Shown one piece after another: positions 9,131 to 18,375 of a stretch of DNA of 64,000 nt (its first letter is position 1; every line of letters begins with the position of its first letter). The notes under the pieces were generated by a model. It worked only from the letters and a program-made list of their open reading frames with translations, ran no database searches and was not told the DNA's origin. This DNA comes from Iodobacter fluviatilis. GTDB taxonomy: Bacteria > Pseudomonadota > Gammaproteobacteria > Burkholderiales > Chitinibacteraceae. A program made the position numbers and the translations under genes. The DNA is taken from NCBI RefSeq assembly GCF_900451195.1, contig NZ_UGHR01000004.1, forward strand, positions 372,001 through 436,000, written 5' to 3'.

Positions 9131-10024
9131 GTGTTTAAAACAAAAATGAAACCACTGGTTTTAACGATTGCAGCTGTAGCATTATTGGCAGGATGTGGTG
9201 ATAAAGAAGAAAAAAAATCTCCAAGCCAGGTCCTAGCAACTGTTAATAAAACTGAAATTACAGTGCATCAACTCAATACTTTGCTGGGGCGTGTACAGGC
9301 AGCAACACCGGCAATGAAACAACAGATGCTTGATCAGCTGATTGATCAGGAATTACTGGTGCAAAAAGCCGCAGAGCTTAAATTAGATAGAGAACCTAAT
9401 GTTTTGCAATCTATAGAATCAGCAAAACGCCAGATTCTTGCTCAGGCCGCAGCAGAGCGTGTATTGGGTAAGCCAGAGGCTTTAAAACCGGCTGATATTG
9501 ATAAATTTTATAATGATAATCCTGCCCTTTTTGCAGAACGCAAAAACTACGAATTTGTAGTATTCAGCGTAGATAAAAAATCATATAACGAAGATTTAAC
9601 CAAGCAGCTGGATAAGGCGGGTAATGCACAGCAGGTTAAAAGTATTTTTGCCTCTGCACAGATTAAATTCAGTGAAAACGAAGTAAAACGGACCGCAGAG
9701 CAATTGCCCCTTACTTTATTGCCAAAATTTTCAGCGATGAAAACAGGCGATATCATCACGATGCCGGAAGGCGATAAAGTTGTTTTACTTTTATTAAAAG
9801 AAAGCGTTTTAGCACCAGTGCCTAAAGAGAACGCATCACCTTTGATTCAGCGCTATTTGCAAAATGATAAAGTGCAAACCGACGCTAAAATTAAAATTAA
9901 AGCATTGCGCGACGCTGCAAAAATTGAATATACACAAAAATTTGCAGAGCAGGCACCCGGCGCAAGCAGCCCTGCAGCAGCAACTGATGATGGCATGAAA
10001 GCGGGATTGAAAGGACTTAAATAA
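9131..10024 (+). CDS. epsD: EpsD-family peptidyl-prolyl isomerase lipoprotein
   Basis: The 297-residue lipoprotein starts at GTG 9131, with AGGGG at 9119-9123 spaced 7 bases. The N-terminal sequence has a basic start, a hydrophobic core and a LLAGC lipobox, so it should be lipidated and face the periplasm. The body has a SurA/PpiD-like N-terminal helical part (KQQMLDQLIDQELLVQKA) and a parvulin-like region. It matches the EpsD proline isomerases of XrtB polysaccharide loci, which probably help fold the export proteins. An upstream extension of the frame into epsB was rejected. It overlaps epsE by one base (TAATG). Confidence 0.88.
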   Translation: MFKTKMKPLVLTIAAVALLAGCGDKEEKKSPSQVLATVNKTEITVHQLNTLLGRVQAATPAMKQQMLDQLIDQELLVQKAAELKLDREPNVLQSIESAKRQILAQAAAERVLGKPEALKPADIDKFYNDNPALFAERKNYEFVVFSVDKKSYNEDLTKQLDKAGNAQQVKSIFASAQIKFSENEVKRTAEQLPLTLLPKFSAMKTGDIITMPEGDKVVLLLLKESVLAPVPKENASPLIQRYLQNDKVQTDAKIKIKALRDAAKIEYTQKFAEQAPGASSPAAATDDGMKAGLKGLK

Positions 10025-10809
10025 TGAAAGTTACCCGAGTAATTGTCTTTGTCTGGGGGTTATTCATCAGTTTTTTTGCAATGGCCGCGCCTAATGCAGA
10101 GTACCGCCTGGGGCCGGGTGATATTGTAAAAATAAGTATCTATGATCACCCCGATTTAAGTACTGAATTACAGCTTAATGATAAGGGGTCTGTTGCTTTT
10201 CCTTTATTGGGCGATATCAAGCTTTTAGGCTTGCAGTACACAGAGGCAGAGGCACTTATTGCGGGTAATTTAAAAAAAGGCGGATTTGTTAATAATCCAA
10301 ATGTCAGCGTAATGATTTCTCAATACCGCAGCCAGCGAATAGCGGTGATTGGTGAGGTTAATCGGGCCGGCCGCTATGCATTAGAAGGTGCCACCGGCCT
10401 CGTTGATTTAATTGCGATTGCAGGCGGGTTGAATTCAAATGCCGGCGACAATATCGTGATTTTGCGCGGATCAGACCGTATTGAATATAGCTTAAGCCAG
10501 TCGATGAAATCATCTGACGAAACAAAGCGCAATATGGCGGTGGCTAATGGCGATGTTATTTATGTGCCGCGTGCTCAGCAATTTTATATCTATGGTGAGG
10601 TAAATCGCCCTGGTGCATTTCGCATGGAGCCTAAAATGACAGTTATGCAGGGATTGGCTCTGGCAGGCGGATTTAATCCCCGTGCATCACAGCGTAATTT
10701 AGAAATTCACCGGGTAGATCAATTAGGTGCAATGACTACGATAGAAGCAAAACTGACAGATTTTTTGCAGGAAAACGACACCATTTTCGTTCAGGAAAGT
10801 CTTTTTTAA
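10024..10809 (+). CDS. epsE: polysaccharide export outer-membrane protein EpsE (Wza-like)
   Basis: The 261-residue protein has a signal peptide ending AMA near residue 21 (FFAMAAPNAEYRLGPGD). A Poly_export domain follows (YRLGPGDIVKISIYDHPDLS), and then two SLBB repeats (IAVIGEVNRAGRY, FYIYGEVNRPGAF). Wza-family proteins form the ring channel that carries polysaccharide through the periplasm and outer membrane. There is no lipobox cysteine, unlike E. coli Wza. This is usual for the shorter EpsE type, and EpsL may supply the outer-membrane part. It is translationally coupled to epsD. Confidence 0.92.
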   Translation: MKVTRVIVFVWGLFISFFAMAAPNAEYRLGPGDIVKISIYDHPDLSTELQLNDKGSVAFPLLGDIKLLGLQYTEAEALIAGNLKKGGFVNNPNVSVMISQYRSQRIAVIGEVNRAGRYALEGATGLVDLIAIAGGLNSNAGDNIVILRGSDRIEYSLSQSMKSSDETKRNMAVANGDVIYVPRAQQFYIYGEVNRPGAFRMEPKMTVMQGLALAGGFNPRASQRNLEIHRVDQLGAMTTIEAKLTDFLQENDTIFVQESLF

Positions 10810-10915
10810 TGAAACAGCTCTTCGCAATTATAAAATCGCCACCGATTACCGGCTAGGGTGAATGGCGTGAATTTAGAAGCAAATATGTATTTATTATTAA
10901 AGAGCTTAATTTAAT

Positions 10916-12313
10916 ATGACACTTGAACAATTTATAAATATTTTGCGTGCCAGAAAAATTACAGGCATAAGCATATTCTTCGCTATTATTTTGGCAACTC
11001 TAGTCATTAGTTTTCTATTACCGAAGCAATATACTTCAGATGCCGCGCTGGCCGTGGATGTTAAAGCAACAGACCCTGTCACTGGGCAACAGGTTGCAGG
11101 TTTTTTAGCGCCAAGTTTTATGGCAACGCAGGTTGAAATGATTGCCAGTCAGAATGGTGCACTTAAAGTTGTGGATGCTTTGGGATTGGCCAAATTGCCA
11201 GAAGCACAGGCTCAATTTATGGAGGCCACCAAAGGAAGGGGGGATATTCGTAATTGGTTTGCCGAGTCTTTATTAAAAGGTTTAGAAGTAAAGCCTAGCC
11301 GTGAAAGTAATGTGATTAATTTATCTTACACAGCAACTGATCCACAATTTGCAGCCGCTTTGGCCAATGCTTTTACTCAGGCTTATATCCGGACTACGGT
11401 CGATATTAAGATGGCATCTGCTCAGCAAAATAATATTTTCTTTCAAGAGCAGTTAAAAACGTTGCAGGCTAATTTAGAAAAAACTCAGAAAGAATTATCC
11501 GAATATCAGCAAGAAAAAGGCATTGTAGCGACGGATGAGCGGCTGGATATTGAAATGCAGCGCTTAAATGAAATATCCAGTCAATTGGTTGGGGCGCAAG
11601 CACAAACTTTTGATGCTCAAGCGCGCGCGCGTGGCGGGCAAACTGCCCCTGATGTATTAAATAACCCTCTGATTTTGCAGCTAAAAGGCCAGCTTTCTGC
11701 ACAGGAAGCAAAGTTAAAAGAACTGGCTGTTAAAAATGGCCCTAATCATCCGCATTACCGGCAAGCTTTGGCTGAAGTCACCGCAACTCAGAATCAGCTG
11801 AATGAATTAATGCTGCAATATTCGGGCGGATTAAGTGGCGTGGCGGGGAATTCTCAAACACGGCAAGCTGCTTTAAATCAGGCGATGAAGGCGCAAAAAG
11901 AGCGGGTACTTGAGCTTAAATCAGGCCGTGCCAATATCGATGTTTTACAGCGCAAAGTGGATAACGCTCAGCGCAGCTACGATCAGGCACTGCAGCGCTT
12001 TAGCCAGACCATGCTGGAAAGCCGCTCGGATCAAAGCAATATCACCATTTTGAAATCGGCGATTGCGCCACTCACTCATTCAAAACCCCGAACTTCATTA
12101 AATATGCTGTTGGCTGTTTTTGTAGGCGCTTTACTTGCTGTGGCATCAATACTAGTGCTTGAATTTTTAAACAGACGAGTACGTACTAAAGTTGATATTG
12201 AAAGCTATTTAGGCCTGCATGTATTGGCAGAGCTGGGCAAGGAAGATGCAAAAAAATTATTTGGAAATCAATACCAAGGTAAAAGAAGAGCAACTGCAGG
12301 AGAAGTAGCATGA
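10916..12313 (+). CDS. epsF: chain-length determinant protein EpsF (Wzz family)
   Basis: The 465-residue inner-membrane protein has a Wzz domain, with an N-terminal helix near residues 16-35 and a C-terminal helix near residues 390-415. Between them lies a long periplasmic coiled coil (about 165-355) rich in Gln, Glu and Lys. A proline-rich motif before the last helix (APLTHSKPRTS) is typical of polysaccharide co-polymerases, which set polymer length and link synthesis to the export channel. It overlaps epsG by four bases (ATGA), so the two proteins are probably made in fixed ratio. Confidence 0.92.
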   Translation: MTLEQFINILRARKITGISIFFAIILATLVISFLLPKQYTSDAALAVDVKATDPVTGQQVAGFLAPSFMATQVEMIASQNGALKVVDALGLAKLPEAQAQFMEATKGRGDIRNWFAESLLKGLEVKPSRESNVINLSYTATDPQFAAALANAFTQAYIRTTVDIKMASAQQNNIFFQEQLKTLQANLEKTQKELSEYQQEKGIVATDERLDIEMQRLNEISSQLVGAQAQTFDAQARARGGQTAPDVLNNPLILQLKGQLSAQEAKLKELAVKNGPNHPHYRQALAEVTATQNQLNELMLQYSGGLSGVAGNSQTRQAALNQAMKAQKERVLELKSGRANIDVLQRKVDNAQRSYDQALQRFSQTMLESRSDQSNITILKSAIAPLTHSKPRTSLNMLLAVFVGALLAVASILVLEFLNRRVRTKVDIESYLGLHVLAELGKEDAKKLFGNQYQGKRRATAGEVA

Positions 12314-13164
12314 TAGCTGCTCAGATTGAAAAATCAAATTCAAGCAGTAATATTGGAAAACTATTATTAGATAACGGTAAGCTAGATAGCGCCCAGGCCG
12401 AGAAAGTTCTTCTTTTGCAAAAAGAAGAAGGAATACGTTTTGGGGAAGCTGCAATTCGTTTGGGCTATATTAGCGAAGCCGATATTCAGCAGGTTTTGGC
12501 ATTACAGTTTTCATATCCATATTTGCAGAAAGGGCAATCAAAGCTGAGCCCAAGCCTTGTTGCCGCATATGATCCTTTTGATAAAATTGTTGAAGAAGTA
12601 CGCTGTTTGCGCAGCCAGATTTTATTACGCTGGATTAGCCTTGGCCATAAAAGTGTTTTACTTGCATCGTGTGATGAGGTGGCTGGTGAATTAATTGCTA
12701 ATTTAGCCATTGTATTTTCGCAATTGGGTGAAAAAACTCTACTTGTCGATGCAAATTTACGCCAGCCGCATCAGCATGATTTATTTGGCCTGCAAAATCG
12801 TCAGGGCTTCAGTGAGGTTTTGGCAGGACGCGTATCTATACAAACGGCGATTCAGCATGTTGATGGCTTATTGGATTTAAGCGTATTAACTGCAGGAACA
12901 AAAGCACCTAATCCTCAGGAGTTATTATCAAAAGGGGATATGGGGGAATTTACGGCCGAATTAGAATCTATTTATGATGTGATTTTATATGATGCACCAC
13001 CCAGTACAAAAGCTGCCGATGTGCAATTACTGGCAGCAAGAACAAAAGGCGTTATTTTAGTGGCAGTACGTCATAAAACATCACTCAAAGATTTAGCTCA
13101 GTTGCGTGATCAGTGTGAAATGGCGGGTGCCGAGGTATTAGGCTGCGTTTTATTAGGATCATAA
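12310..13164 (+). CDS. epsG: EpsG-type polysaccharide tyrosine-kinase homologue with a lost P-loop
   Basis: The 284-residue cytoplasmic protein has a GspE-N/MshEN-like N-terminal part (about 1-80) and a BY-kinase domain. The domain still shows a Walker A' strand (TLLVDANLR, about 143-151) and a Walker B strand (VILYDAPPS, about 225-232). At the P-loop the sequence is LASCDEVAGELIANLA (118-133), where kinases have G-x-x-G-x-G-[KR]-[ST], so the nucleotide-binding Gly-rich turn and Lys/Arg-Ser/Thr are absent. There is no C-terminal Tyr cluster. It is probably an inactive or regulatory partner of EpsF rather than an active kinase, which is an inference. Confidence 0.85.
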   Translation: MIAAQIEKSNSSSNIGKLLLDNGKLDSAQAEKVLLLQKEEGIRFGEAAIRLGYISEADIQQVLALQFSYPYLQKGQSKLSPSLVAAYDPFDKIVEEVRCLRSQILLRWISLGHKSVLLASCDEVAGELIANLAIVFSQLGEKTLLVDANLRQPHQHDLFGLQNRQGFSEVLAGRVSIQTAIQHVDGLLDLSVLTAGTKAPNPQELLSKGDMGEFTAELESIYDVILYDAPPSTKAADVQLLAARTKGVILVAVRHKTSLKDLAQLRDQCEMAGAEVLGCVLLGS

Positions 13165-13167
13165 AAG

Positions 13168-14043
13168 ATGAGTTCTTTGCTTGCCCGCTATATTCCGGAA
13201 TCAATTGTGCAGTTTATCCGGCTGAATTATTTGCTCATCTTAGGTTTTTCTATTCTTTGCATACCTACTATCGCAGATTTAAGTCAGGATTTATGGCAAA
13301 CCCCCGAGCAAGGGCATGGCCCATTTATTCTGGCAATTATTCTGTGGCTTTTTTATAAGACCAATACAGAAGGCCGGCCAGCAGAGGCCCGAAGTAATAA
13401 TATTTCGGGTGCGATTATATTTTCTGTGGGGGCTTTGTCTTATATTTTAGGCCGGTCACAGGAAATCTGGTTGTTTGAGGTCGGGGCCTTTATTCCCATG
13501 CTAAGCGGGCTGATTTTACTTATCGCCGGTAGTGCAGCTTTAAAAAAATACTTTTTTGCCATTTCATTTATCGTTTTTTTAATTCCATTACCAGGTGTTG
13601 TGGTCGATGCATTAACCAGCGGCTTAAAAAGCCAGGTTTCACATTGGGCAGAGGTTTTACTTTATGCGGCAAATTATCCGGTTGCCCGCTCAGGGGTCAT
13701 GCTGGTGGTCGGGCAATATCAGCTATTAGTTGCGGATGCGTGCTCGGGGATGAATTCTTTATTCAGCCTGTTTGCACTGGGATTGTTATATATCCACATT
13801 GGCGGATATGGTTTTAGCTGGCGGGGTATATTTTTATTCTTATGTGTTGTACCGATTGCATTTATTGCGAATGTCATCCGTGTGATGATATTAATATTGG
13901 TGACGTATCATTTTGGTGATGCGGCAGGTCAAGGGTTTATACATGGTTTTGCAGGCATGGTGGTTTTTGCGGTTGCTCTGATTGCTTTTTTTATCACAGA
14001 TTTTTTACTAGGGCTGATATTCGTTAAAAAGGCCGCAAAATAA
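13168..14043 (+). CDS. xrtB: exosortase B (XrtB)
   Basis: The 291-residue polytopic membrane protein has about eight hydrophobic helices. It carries the exosortase catalytic triad: Cys192 in DACSGMNSL, Arg238 in NVIRVM and His259 in FIHGFAG. Exosortases are transpeptidase-like enzymes. The B type lies in extracellular polysaccharide loci, and its role in synthesis (EpsH of Methylobacillus) is not fully understood. It is three bases after epsG and overlaps epsI by one base. No PEP-CTERM-tailed substrate is encoded in this window. Confidence 0.92.
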   Translation: MSSLLARYIPESIVQFIRLNYLLILGFSILCIPTIADLSQDLWQTPEQGHGPFILAIILWLFYKTNTEGRPAEARSNNISGAIIFSVGALSYILGRSQEIWLFEVGAFIPMLSGLILLIAGSAALKKYFFAISFIVFLIPLPGVVVDALTSGLKSQVSHWAEVLLYAANYPVARSGVMLVVGQYQLLVADACSGMNSLFSLFALGLLYIHIGGYGFSWRGIFLFLCVVPIAFIANVIRVMILILVTYHFGDAAGQGFIHGFAGMVVFAVALIAFFITDFLLGLIFVKKAAK

Positions 14044-14714
14044 TGGTAAATAAAAGAATTATACTTTTTATATTGATGGGCTTAACTGCACTCTTTACGT
14101 ATGTAGTTACCCCCAGAATTGTGATGGCGGATATTCATCATATTGATTTAGAGAAAATGATTCCCCTCAGCTTTGATGGATGGAAAAAAGAAGAGGCCGC
14201 TGTTGCGCTGGTTCAGGCGCCTGATGTTGAAGCCGCATTAAGCAAACTGTATTCAAATTTATTAATGCGTACTTATGTAAACAGCAAGGGGGAGCGGATG
14301 ATGCTCTCAATTGCCTATGGCCCTGATCAGAGAGATAACGGCGGCAGACAGGTCCACAGGCCGGAAGTTTGTTATCCCGCTCAGGGGTTTAATATTTCGC
14401 AAAATAAAGAGGCAGTTTTTAGCTCTCAATATGGTGATATTCCTGTACGTCATTTAATTGCTAGGCAAAACCAGAGAGTAGAGCCCATTACCTACTGGCT
14501 GACTGTTGGATTAAAAGCAGTAAACAATACAACTAGCTTTAAATTGAATCAATTATCCTATGGGGTTAAGGGCTACATCCCCGATGGTATGCTTATTCGT
14601 GTTTCAAGTATTGATGAAAATACTGAAGATGCATATAAAAAACAGGAAGGTTTCTTAAAGAGCTTAGGTGCAGCAATCTCTGAAAAGAATAGAAAAAATT
14701 TTGGATTTAATTGA
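14043..14714 (+). CDS. epsI: EpsI, exosortase B-associated protein
   Basis: The 223-residue protein has one N-terminal membrane helix (about 5-24) and a soluble periplasmic domain. The EpsI signature is visible: AYGPDQRDNGGRQVHRPEVC with YPAQGF. EpsI always accompanies exosortases of this type, either as a separate protein, as here, or fused to the exosortase. Its biochemical role is unknown. It is translationally coupled to xrtB through TAATG and ends the conserved core of the locus. Confidence 0.9.
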   Translation: MVNKRIILFILMGLTALFTYVVTPRIVMADIHHIDLEKMIPLSFDGWKKEEAAVALVQAPDVEAALSKLYSNLLMRTYVNSKGERMMLSIAYGPDQRDNGGRQVHRPEVCYPAQGFNISQNKEAVFSSQYGDIPVRHLIARQNQRVEPITYWLTVGLKAVNNTTSFKLNQLSYGVKGYIPDGMLIRVSSIDENTEDAYKKQEGFLKSLGAAISEKNRKNFGFN

Positions 14715-14738
14715 AATATATTGACTGGGATTTTCTTG

Positions 14739-15866
14739 ATGGCTCAAAAAATAGTTGCACTGATTACAGGCGTTACCGGCCAGGATGGCTCTTACCTTGC
14801 TGAGTTTCTTTTAGAAAAAGGCTATGAAGTGCATGGTATTAAACGTCGTGCTTCATCGTTTAATACCCAGCGTGTTGATCATATTTATCAGGATCCGCAC
14901 CATGGCAATAACAGCTTTAAATTGCACTATGGTGATTTAAGCGATTCATCTAATTTAACCCGCATTCTGCAGGAAGTGCAGCCGGATGAGGTTTATAACC
15001 TTGGTGCACAATCACATGTGGCCGTTAGCTTTGAATCACCTGAATATACGGCCGATGTGGATGCTATGGGCACGTTGCGCTTATTAGAAGCAATTCGCTT
15101 TTTAGGCTTGGAAAAGAAAACCCGTTTTTATCAGGCGTCTACTTCTGAGCTGTATGGATTAGTGCAAGAGACCCCGCAAAAAGAAACCACGCCATTTCAT
15201 CCGCGCAGCCCTTATGCCGTGGCAAAGATGTATGCCTATTGGATTGTGGTGAATTACCGCGAAGCCTATGGCATGTATGCATGTAATGGCATTTTGTTTA
15301 ATCATGAAAGCCCGCGCCGTGGCGAAACATTTGTAACACGCAAAATTACCCGTGGTCTGGCAAATATCGCCCAAGGATTAGAAAAATGCCTGTTTATGGG
15401 CAATATTGATTCCCTGCGGGATTGGGGCCATGCCCGTGATTACGTCAAAATGCAATGGATGATGTTGCAGCAGGAAACGCCGGATGATTTTGTAATTGCC
15501 ACAGGTGTGCAATACAGCGTGCGCGATTTTATTCGCATGGCGGCTGCCGAACTGGGAATGACTCTTTCTTTTGAGGGAAATGGCATTGATGAAAAAGCCA
15601 TTATTGTCAGCATTGAAGGCGATAAAGCACCAGCTTTAAAAGTGGGCGATATCATTGTACAAGTTGATCCGCGTTATTTCCGCCCGGCTGAGGTTGAAAC
15701 ACTCTTAGGTGATCCGACAAAAGCCAAAGAAAAATTAGGCTGGACGCCAGAAACAACCTTGCCGGAATTAGTTAAAGAAATGGTCGCTCATGATCTGGTG
15801 CAAGCACGCCAGCATGCCCTGCTTAAAACACATGGCTATTCTGTAGCGGTTTCTACAGAGCAGTAA
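14739..15866 (+). CDS. gmd: GDP-mannose 4,6-dehydratase
   Basis: This 375-residue SDR enzyme makes GDP-4-keto-6-deoxymannose from GDP-mannose. Visible are the NADP-binding [14 protein letters not shown], the YNLGAQSHV stretch, the STSELYG serine and the YxxxK pair in [12 protein letters not shown]. Near the C-terminus [13 protein letters not shown] is typical of Gmd. The start is ATG 14739, with GGGA at 14727-14730. With the next gene it forms the two-step GDP-L-fucose pathway, so the polymer should contain fucose or a related 6-deoxyhexose. Confidence 0.96.
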   Translation: MAQKIVALITGVTGQDGSYLAEFLLEKGYEVHGIKRRASSFNTQRVDHIYQDPHHGNNSFKLHYGDLSDSSNLTRILQEVQPDEVYNLGAQSHVAVSFESPEYTADVDAMGTLRLLEAIRFLGLEKKTRFYQASTSELYGLVQETPQKETTPFHPRSPYAVAKMYAYWIVVNYREAYGMYACNGILFNHESPRRGETFVTRKITRGLANIAQGLEKCLFMGNIDSLRDWGHARDYVKMQWMMLQQETPDDFVIATGVQYSVRDFIRMAAAELGMTLSFEGNGIDEKAIIVSIEGDKAPALKVGDIIVQVDPRYFRPAEVETLLGDPTKAKEKLGWTPETTLPELVKEMVAHDLVQARQHALLKTHGYSVAVSTEQ

Positions 15867-15921
15867 AATTAATCCGGACAATTGTGCCCGGTTTTTAACC
15901 CTGTTAAATTGAATAAATAAA

Positions 15922-16893
15922 ATGTCCTATATTTTGCCTGAACATAAAATCTATATCGCCGGCCATCGTGGCATGGTGGGCTCTGCTATTGTGCGTGAAT
16001 TAAATAAGCAGGGGCTGACCAATATTGTCACACGCACGCATGCAGAATTAGACCTCACCAACCAGGCTGCAGTTGACGCATTTTTTACGGCAGAAAAACC
16101 TGATTTTGTATTTTTAGCAGCCGCAAAAGTAGGGGGCATTCACGCTAATAATGTTTATCGTGGCGATTTTATTTATCAAAATTTAATGATACAAAATAAT
16201 GTGATTCATGCGGCCTATCAGCATGGCGTTAACCGCCTGATGTTTTTAGGCTCCAGCTGTATTTACCCAAAAGATTGTCCACAGCCGATTAAAGAAGAAT
16301 ATCTCTTAACAGGGCCATTAGAGCAAACTAACCAACCTTATGCCCTAGCTAAGATTGCCGGTATTGAAATGTGCTGGAGCTACAACCGTCAGTATGGCAC
16401 CCAATATCTGGCCGTTATGCCGACCAATCTTTATGGCCCGGGTGACAATTATCACCCGGAAAACAGCCATGTGATTCCTGCCCTTATTCGTAAAGCGCAC
16501 GAAGCGAAAGAAAGTGGCGCAAAAGAAATGATGGTATGGGGCAGCGGCACACCGCGCCGTGAGTTTTTATATTGCGAAGATATGGCAGAGGCCTGTGTTT
16601 ATTTATTGAATCTGCCTGATGCTGAATATAAAAATCAATTAAATGATCAGCACCCGCCTCTGATTAATATTGGCACGGGTGAAGATATGACCATCCGTGA
16701 ATTAGCCTCCACGATTTGTGAGGTGGTGGGCTTTAAGGGTGAATTAGTTTTTGATGCAAGCAAGCCAGATGGCACGATGCGTAAATTGCAGGACGTGAGC
16801 CGCTTAAATGGCATGGGCTGGAAAGATAAAATGCAATTTAAGCAGGGCTTGGCCATTGCTTACCAAGAGTTTATGAATAGATCAGGCATTTAA
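15922..16893 (+). CDS. fcl: GDP-L-fucose synthase
   Basis: This 323-residue SDR epimerase/reductase converts GDP-4-keto-6-deoxymannose to GDP-L-fucose. The NADP loop reads [12 protein letters not shown], and the catalytic residues lie in [20 protein letters not shown] and [25 protein letters not shown] is diagnostic for Fcl/WcaG. It follows gmd and precedes the flippase gene by three bases, which fits one operon. Confidence 0.96.
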   Translation: MSYILPEHKIYIAGHRGMVGSAIVRELNKQGLTNIVTRTHAELDLTNQAAVDAFFTAEKPDFVFLAAAKVGGIHANNVYRGDFIYQNLMIQNNVIHAAYQHGVNRLMFLGSSCIYPKDCPQPIKEEYLLTGPLEQTNQPYALAKIAGIEMCWSYNRQYGTQYLAVMPTNLYGPGDNYHPENSHVIPALIRKAHEAKESGAKEMMVWGSGTPRREFLYCEDMAEACVYLLNLPDAEYKNQLNDQHPPLINIGTGEDMTIRELASTICEVVGFKGELVFDASKPDGTMRKLQDVSRLNGMGWKDKMQFKQGLAIAYQEFMNRSGI

Positions 16894-16896
16894 GTA

Positions 16897-18366
16897 ATGT
16901 CTGATTTAAGCAAAGTAAAGTTAGGGATGAGCTGGGGGACCGCTTCAACAATTGCAGTAGCTGGTTTTCAAATTATATTTATGGCTGTTTTAGCCAGGTT
17001 AATTGATCCTGCTGCTTTTGGATTGGTTGCCCTTGCAAATATAGGCTTGAGATTTTTAAGCTATTTTGCTCAGTTAGGTATTGGCCCGGCGATTATTCAG
17101 CGCCAGGAAGTTGACGATAAAGATATTGTTGCAGCACTTTATGTTTCATTGGGTGTGGCGTTGTTTTTTTCTTTATTGGCTATGCTCTTGGCGCCATTGT
17201 TTTCATCATTTTTTGTAATGCCAAAATTAACCCCGGTATTGCAATGCCTTGCATTAAATTTTGTTGTGACAGGCTTTTCTGTAGTCGCTCAAAGTTTACT
17301 GCGAAGAGAAACCCGGTTTAAAGCGATATCGATTATCGATGCAGTGTCTTATATTGTATCGTATGGTGTGGTCGGCCTATCTATGGCTTATTTGGGTATG
17401 GGGGTATGGTCTTTAGTTGCTGCAGTCAGCACACAAATTTGGATGAGTGCTATTTTATCTTATGCACTGACCCGGCACCCTGTTATCAGCGTGATAGATT
17501 TCGAGCGTTGTAAAAGTTTTTTACTTTTTGGTTCAAAGTATTCTCTGATTGGTTTTGTAGAGTTTTTTTCTTTGAATTCAGATTCACTTTTAGTGGGTAA
17601 ATTACTGGGCGACTCTATTGCAGGACAATATAACCGCGGCCAGCTTATTGCTCACCTGCCTGTGCAGAATGTTGTCAATATTTATTCAAAAATAATGTTT
17701 CCAATTATGTCCAAAGCCAGAAATGCCGGGGCAGATATTGCTGATTATTTTTCATTAAGTATTCTGGCTGTCGGAATTTATGCGTTTCCGGTTGGTTTCT
17801 TTATATCAGTATATTCCAGTGATATTGTATTTATTCTACTTGGGAAGAACTGGCAATATGCCGGGATGGTGACTGCATGGTTCAGTTGCATTGTTGGCTT
17901 TGTGTATTTAAATCAGATTTGTGGTATGACTCTGGATTCATTAAGTGAAATAAATGTAAAGATGAAAATACAAATATCGATGTTTGTATTATTGCTAATT
18001 TTGTTTTTATTGCTATATCCTCAGTTTGGCCTGCAGGGTTTAATCGCTTCTTTTTTTATCACTGAAGCAATCAGATTTTTTATTTTTACTCGCGTTCTGC
18101 AGCCCAGATTAAATATTAAAGCAACACTCCATCTGCGCTTAATCAGCTATATTGCTGCCGTTTCATTATTTTGTGGCGCTTTTTCATTCTTTACTAAAGT
18201 ACTTTTCTTAGAAGGATTTACGCCATTAATCAGGGTGCTGATTGCTGTTTCCATATTTGTGCTGGTGTATCTTTTTTCATTGTATATCTTTATCTCATTA
18301 ATAAAAAATACGCCATGCATCCTGCTTGCCAGGAGCAAAGTCAAATTCTTAAATCGGTTTATATAG
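16897..18366 (+). CDS. Wzx-type polysaccharide flippase (WzxC/TuaB-like)
   Basis: The 489-residue protein has about 12-14 hydrophobic helices and no large soluble domain, as in MOP-superfamily polysaccharide exporters. The N-terminus (VLARLIDPAAFGLVALA) and the LGIGPAIIQRQEV loop fit the WzxC/TuaB branch. It should flip the undecaprenyl-linked repeat unit to the periplasmic face. Base composition falls here compared with gmd/fcl, marking the start of the variable part of the locus. Confidence 0.88.
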   Translation: MSDLSKVKLGMSWGTASTIAVAGFQIIFMAVLARLIDPAAFGLVALANIGLRFLSYFAQLGIGPAIIQRQEVDDKDIVAALYVSLGVALFFSLLAMLLAPLFSSFFVMPKLTPVLQCLALNFVVTGFSVVAQSLLRRETRFKAISIIDAVSYIVSYGVVGLSMAYLGMGVWSLVAAVSTQIWMSAILSYALTRHPVISVIDFERCKSFLLFGSKYSLIGFVEFFSLNSDSLLVGKLLGDSIAGQYNRGQLIAHLPVQNVVNIYSKIMFPIMSKARNAGADIADYFSLSILAVGIYAFPVGFFISVYSSDIVFILLGKNWQYAGMVTAWFSCIVGFVYLNQICGMTLDSLSEINVKMKIQISMFVLLLILFLLLYPQFGLQGLIASFFITEAIRFFIFTRVLQPRLNIKATLHLRLISYIAAVSLFCGAFSFFTKVLFLEGFTPLIRVLIAVSIFVLVYLFSLYIFISLIKNTPCILLARSKVKFLNRFI

Positions 18367-18375
18367 GTAATGGCT

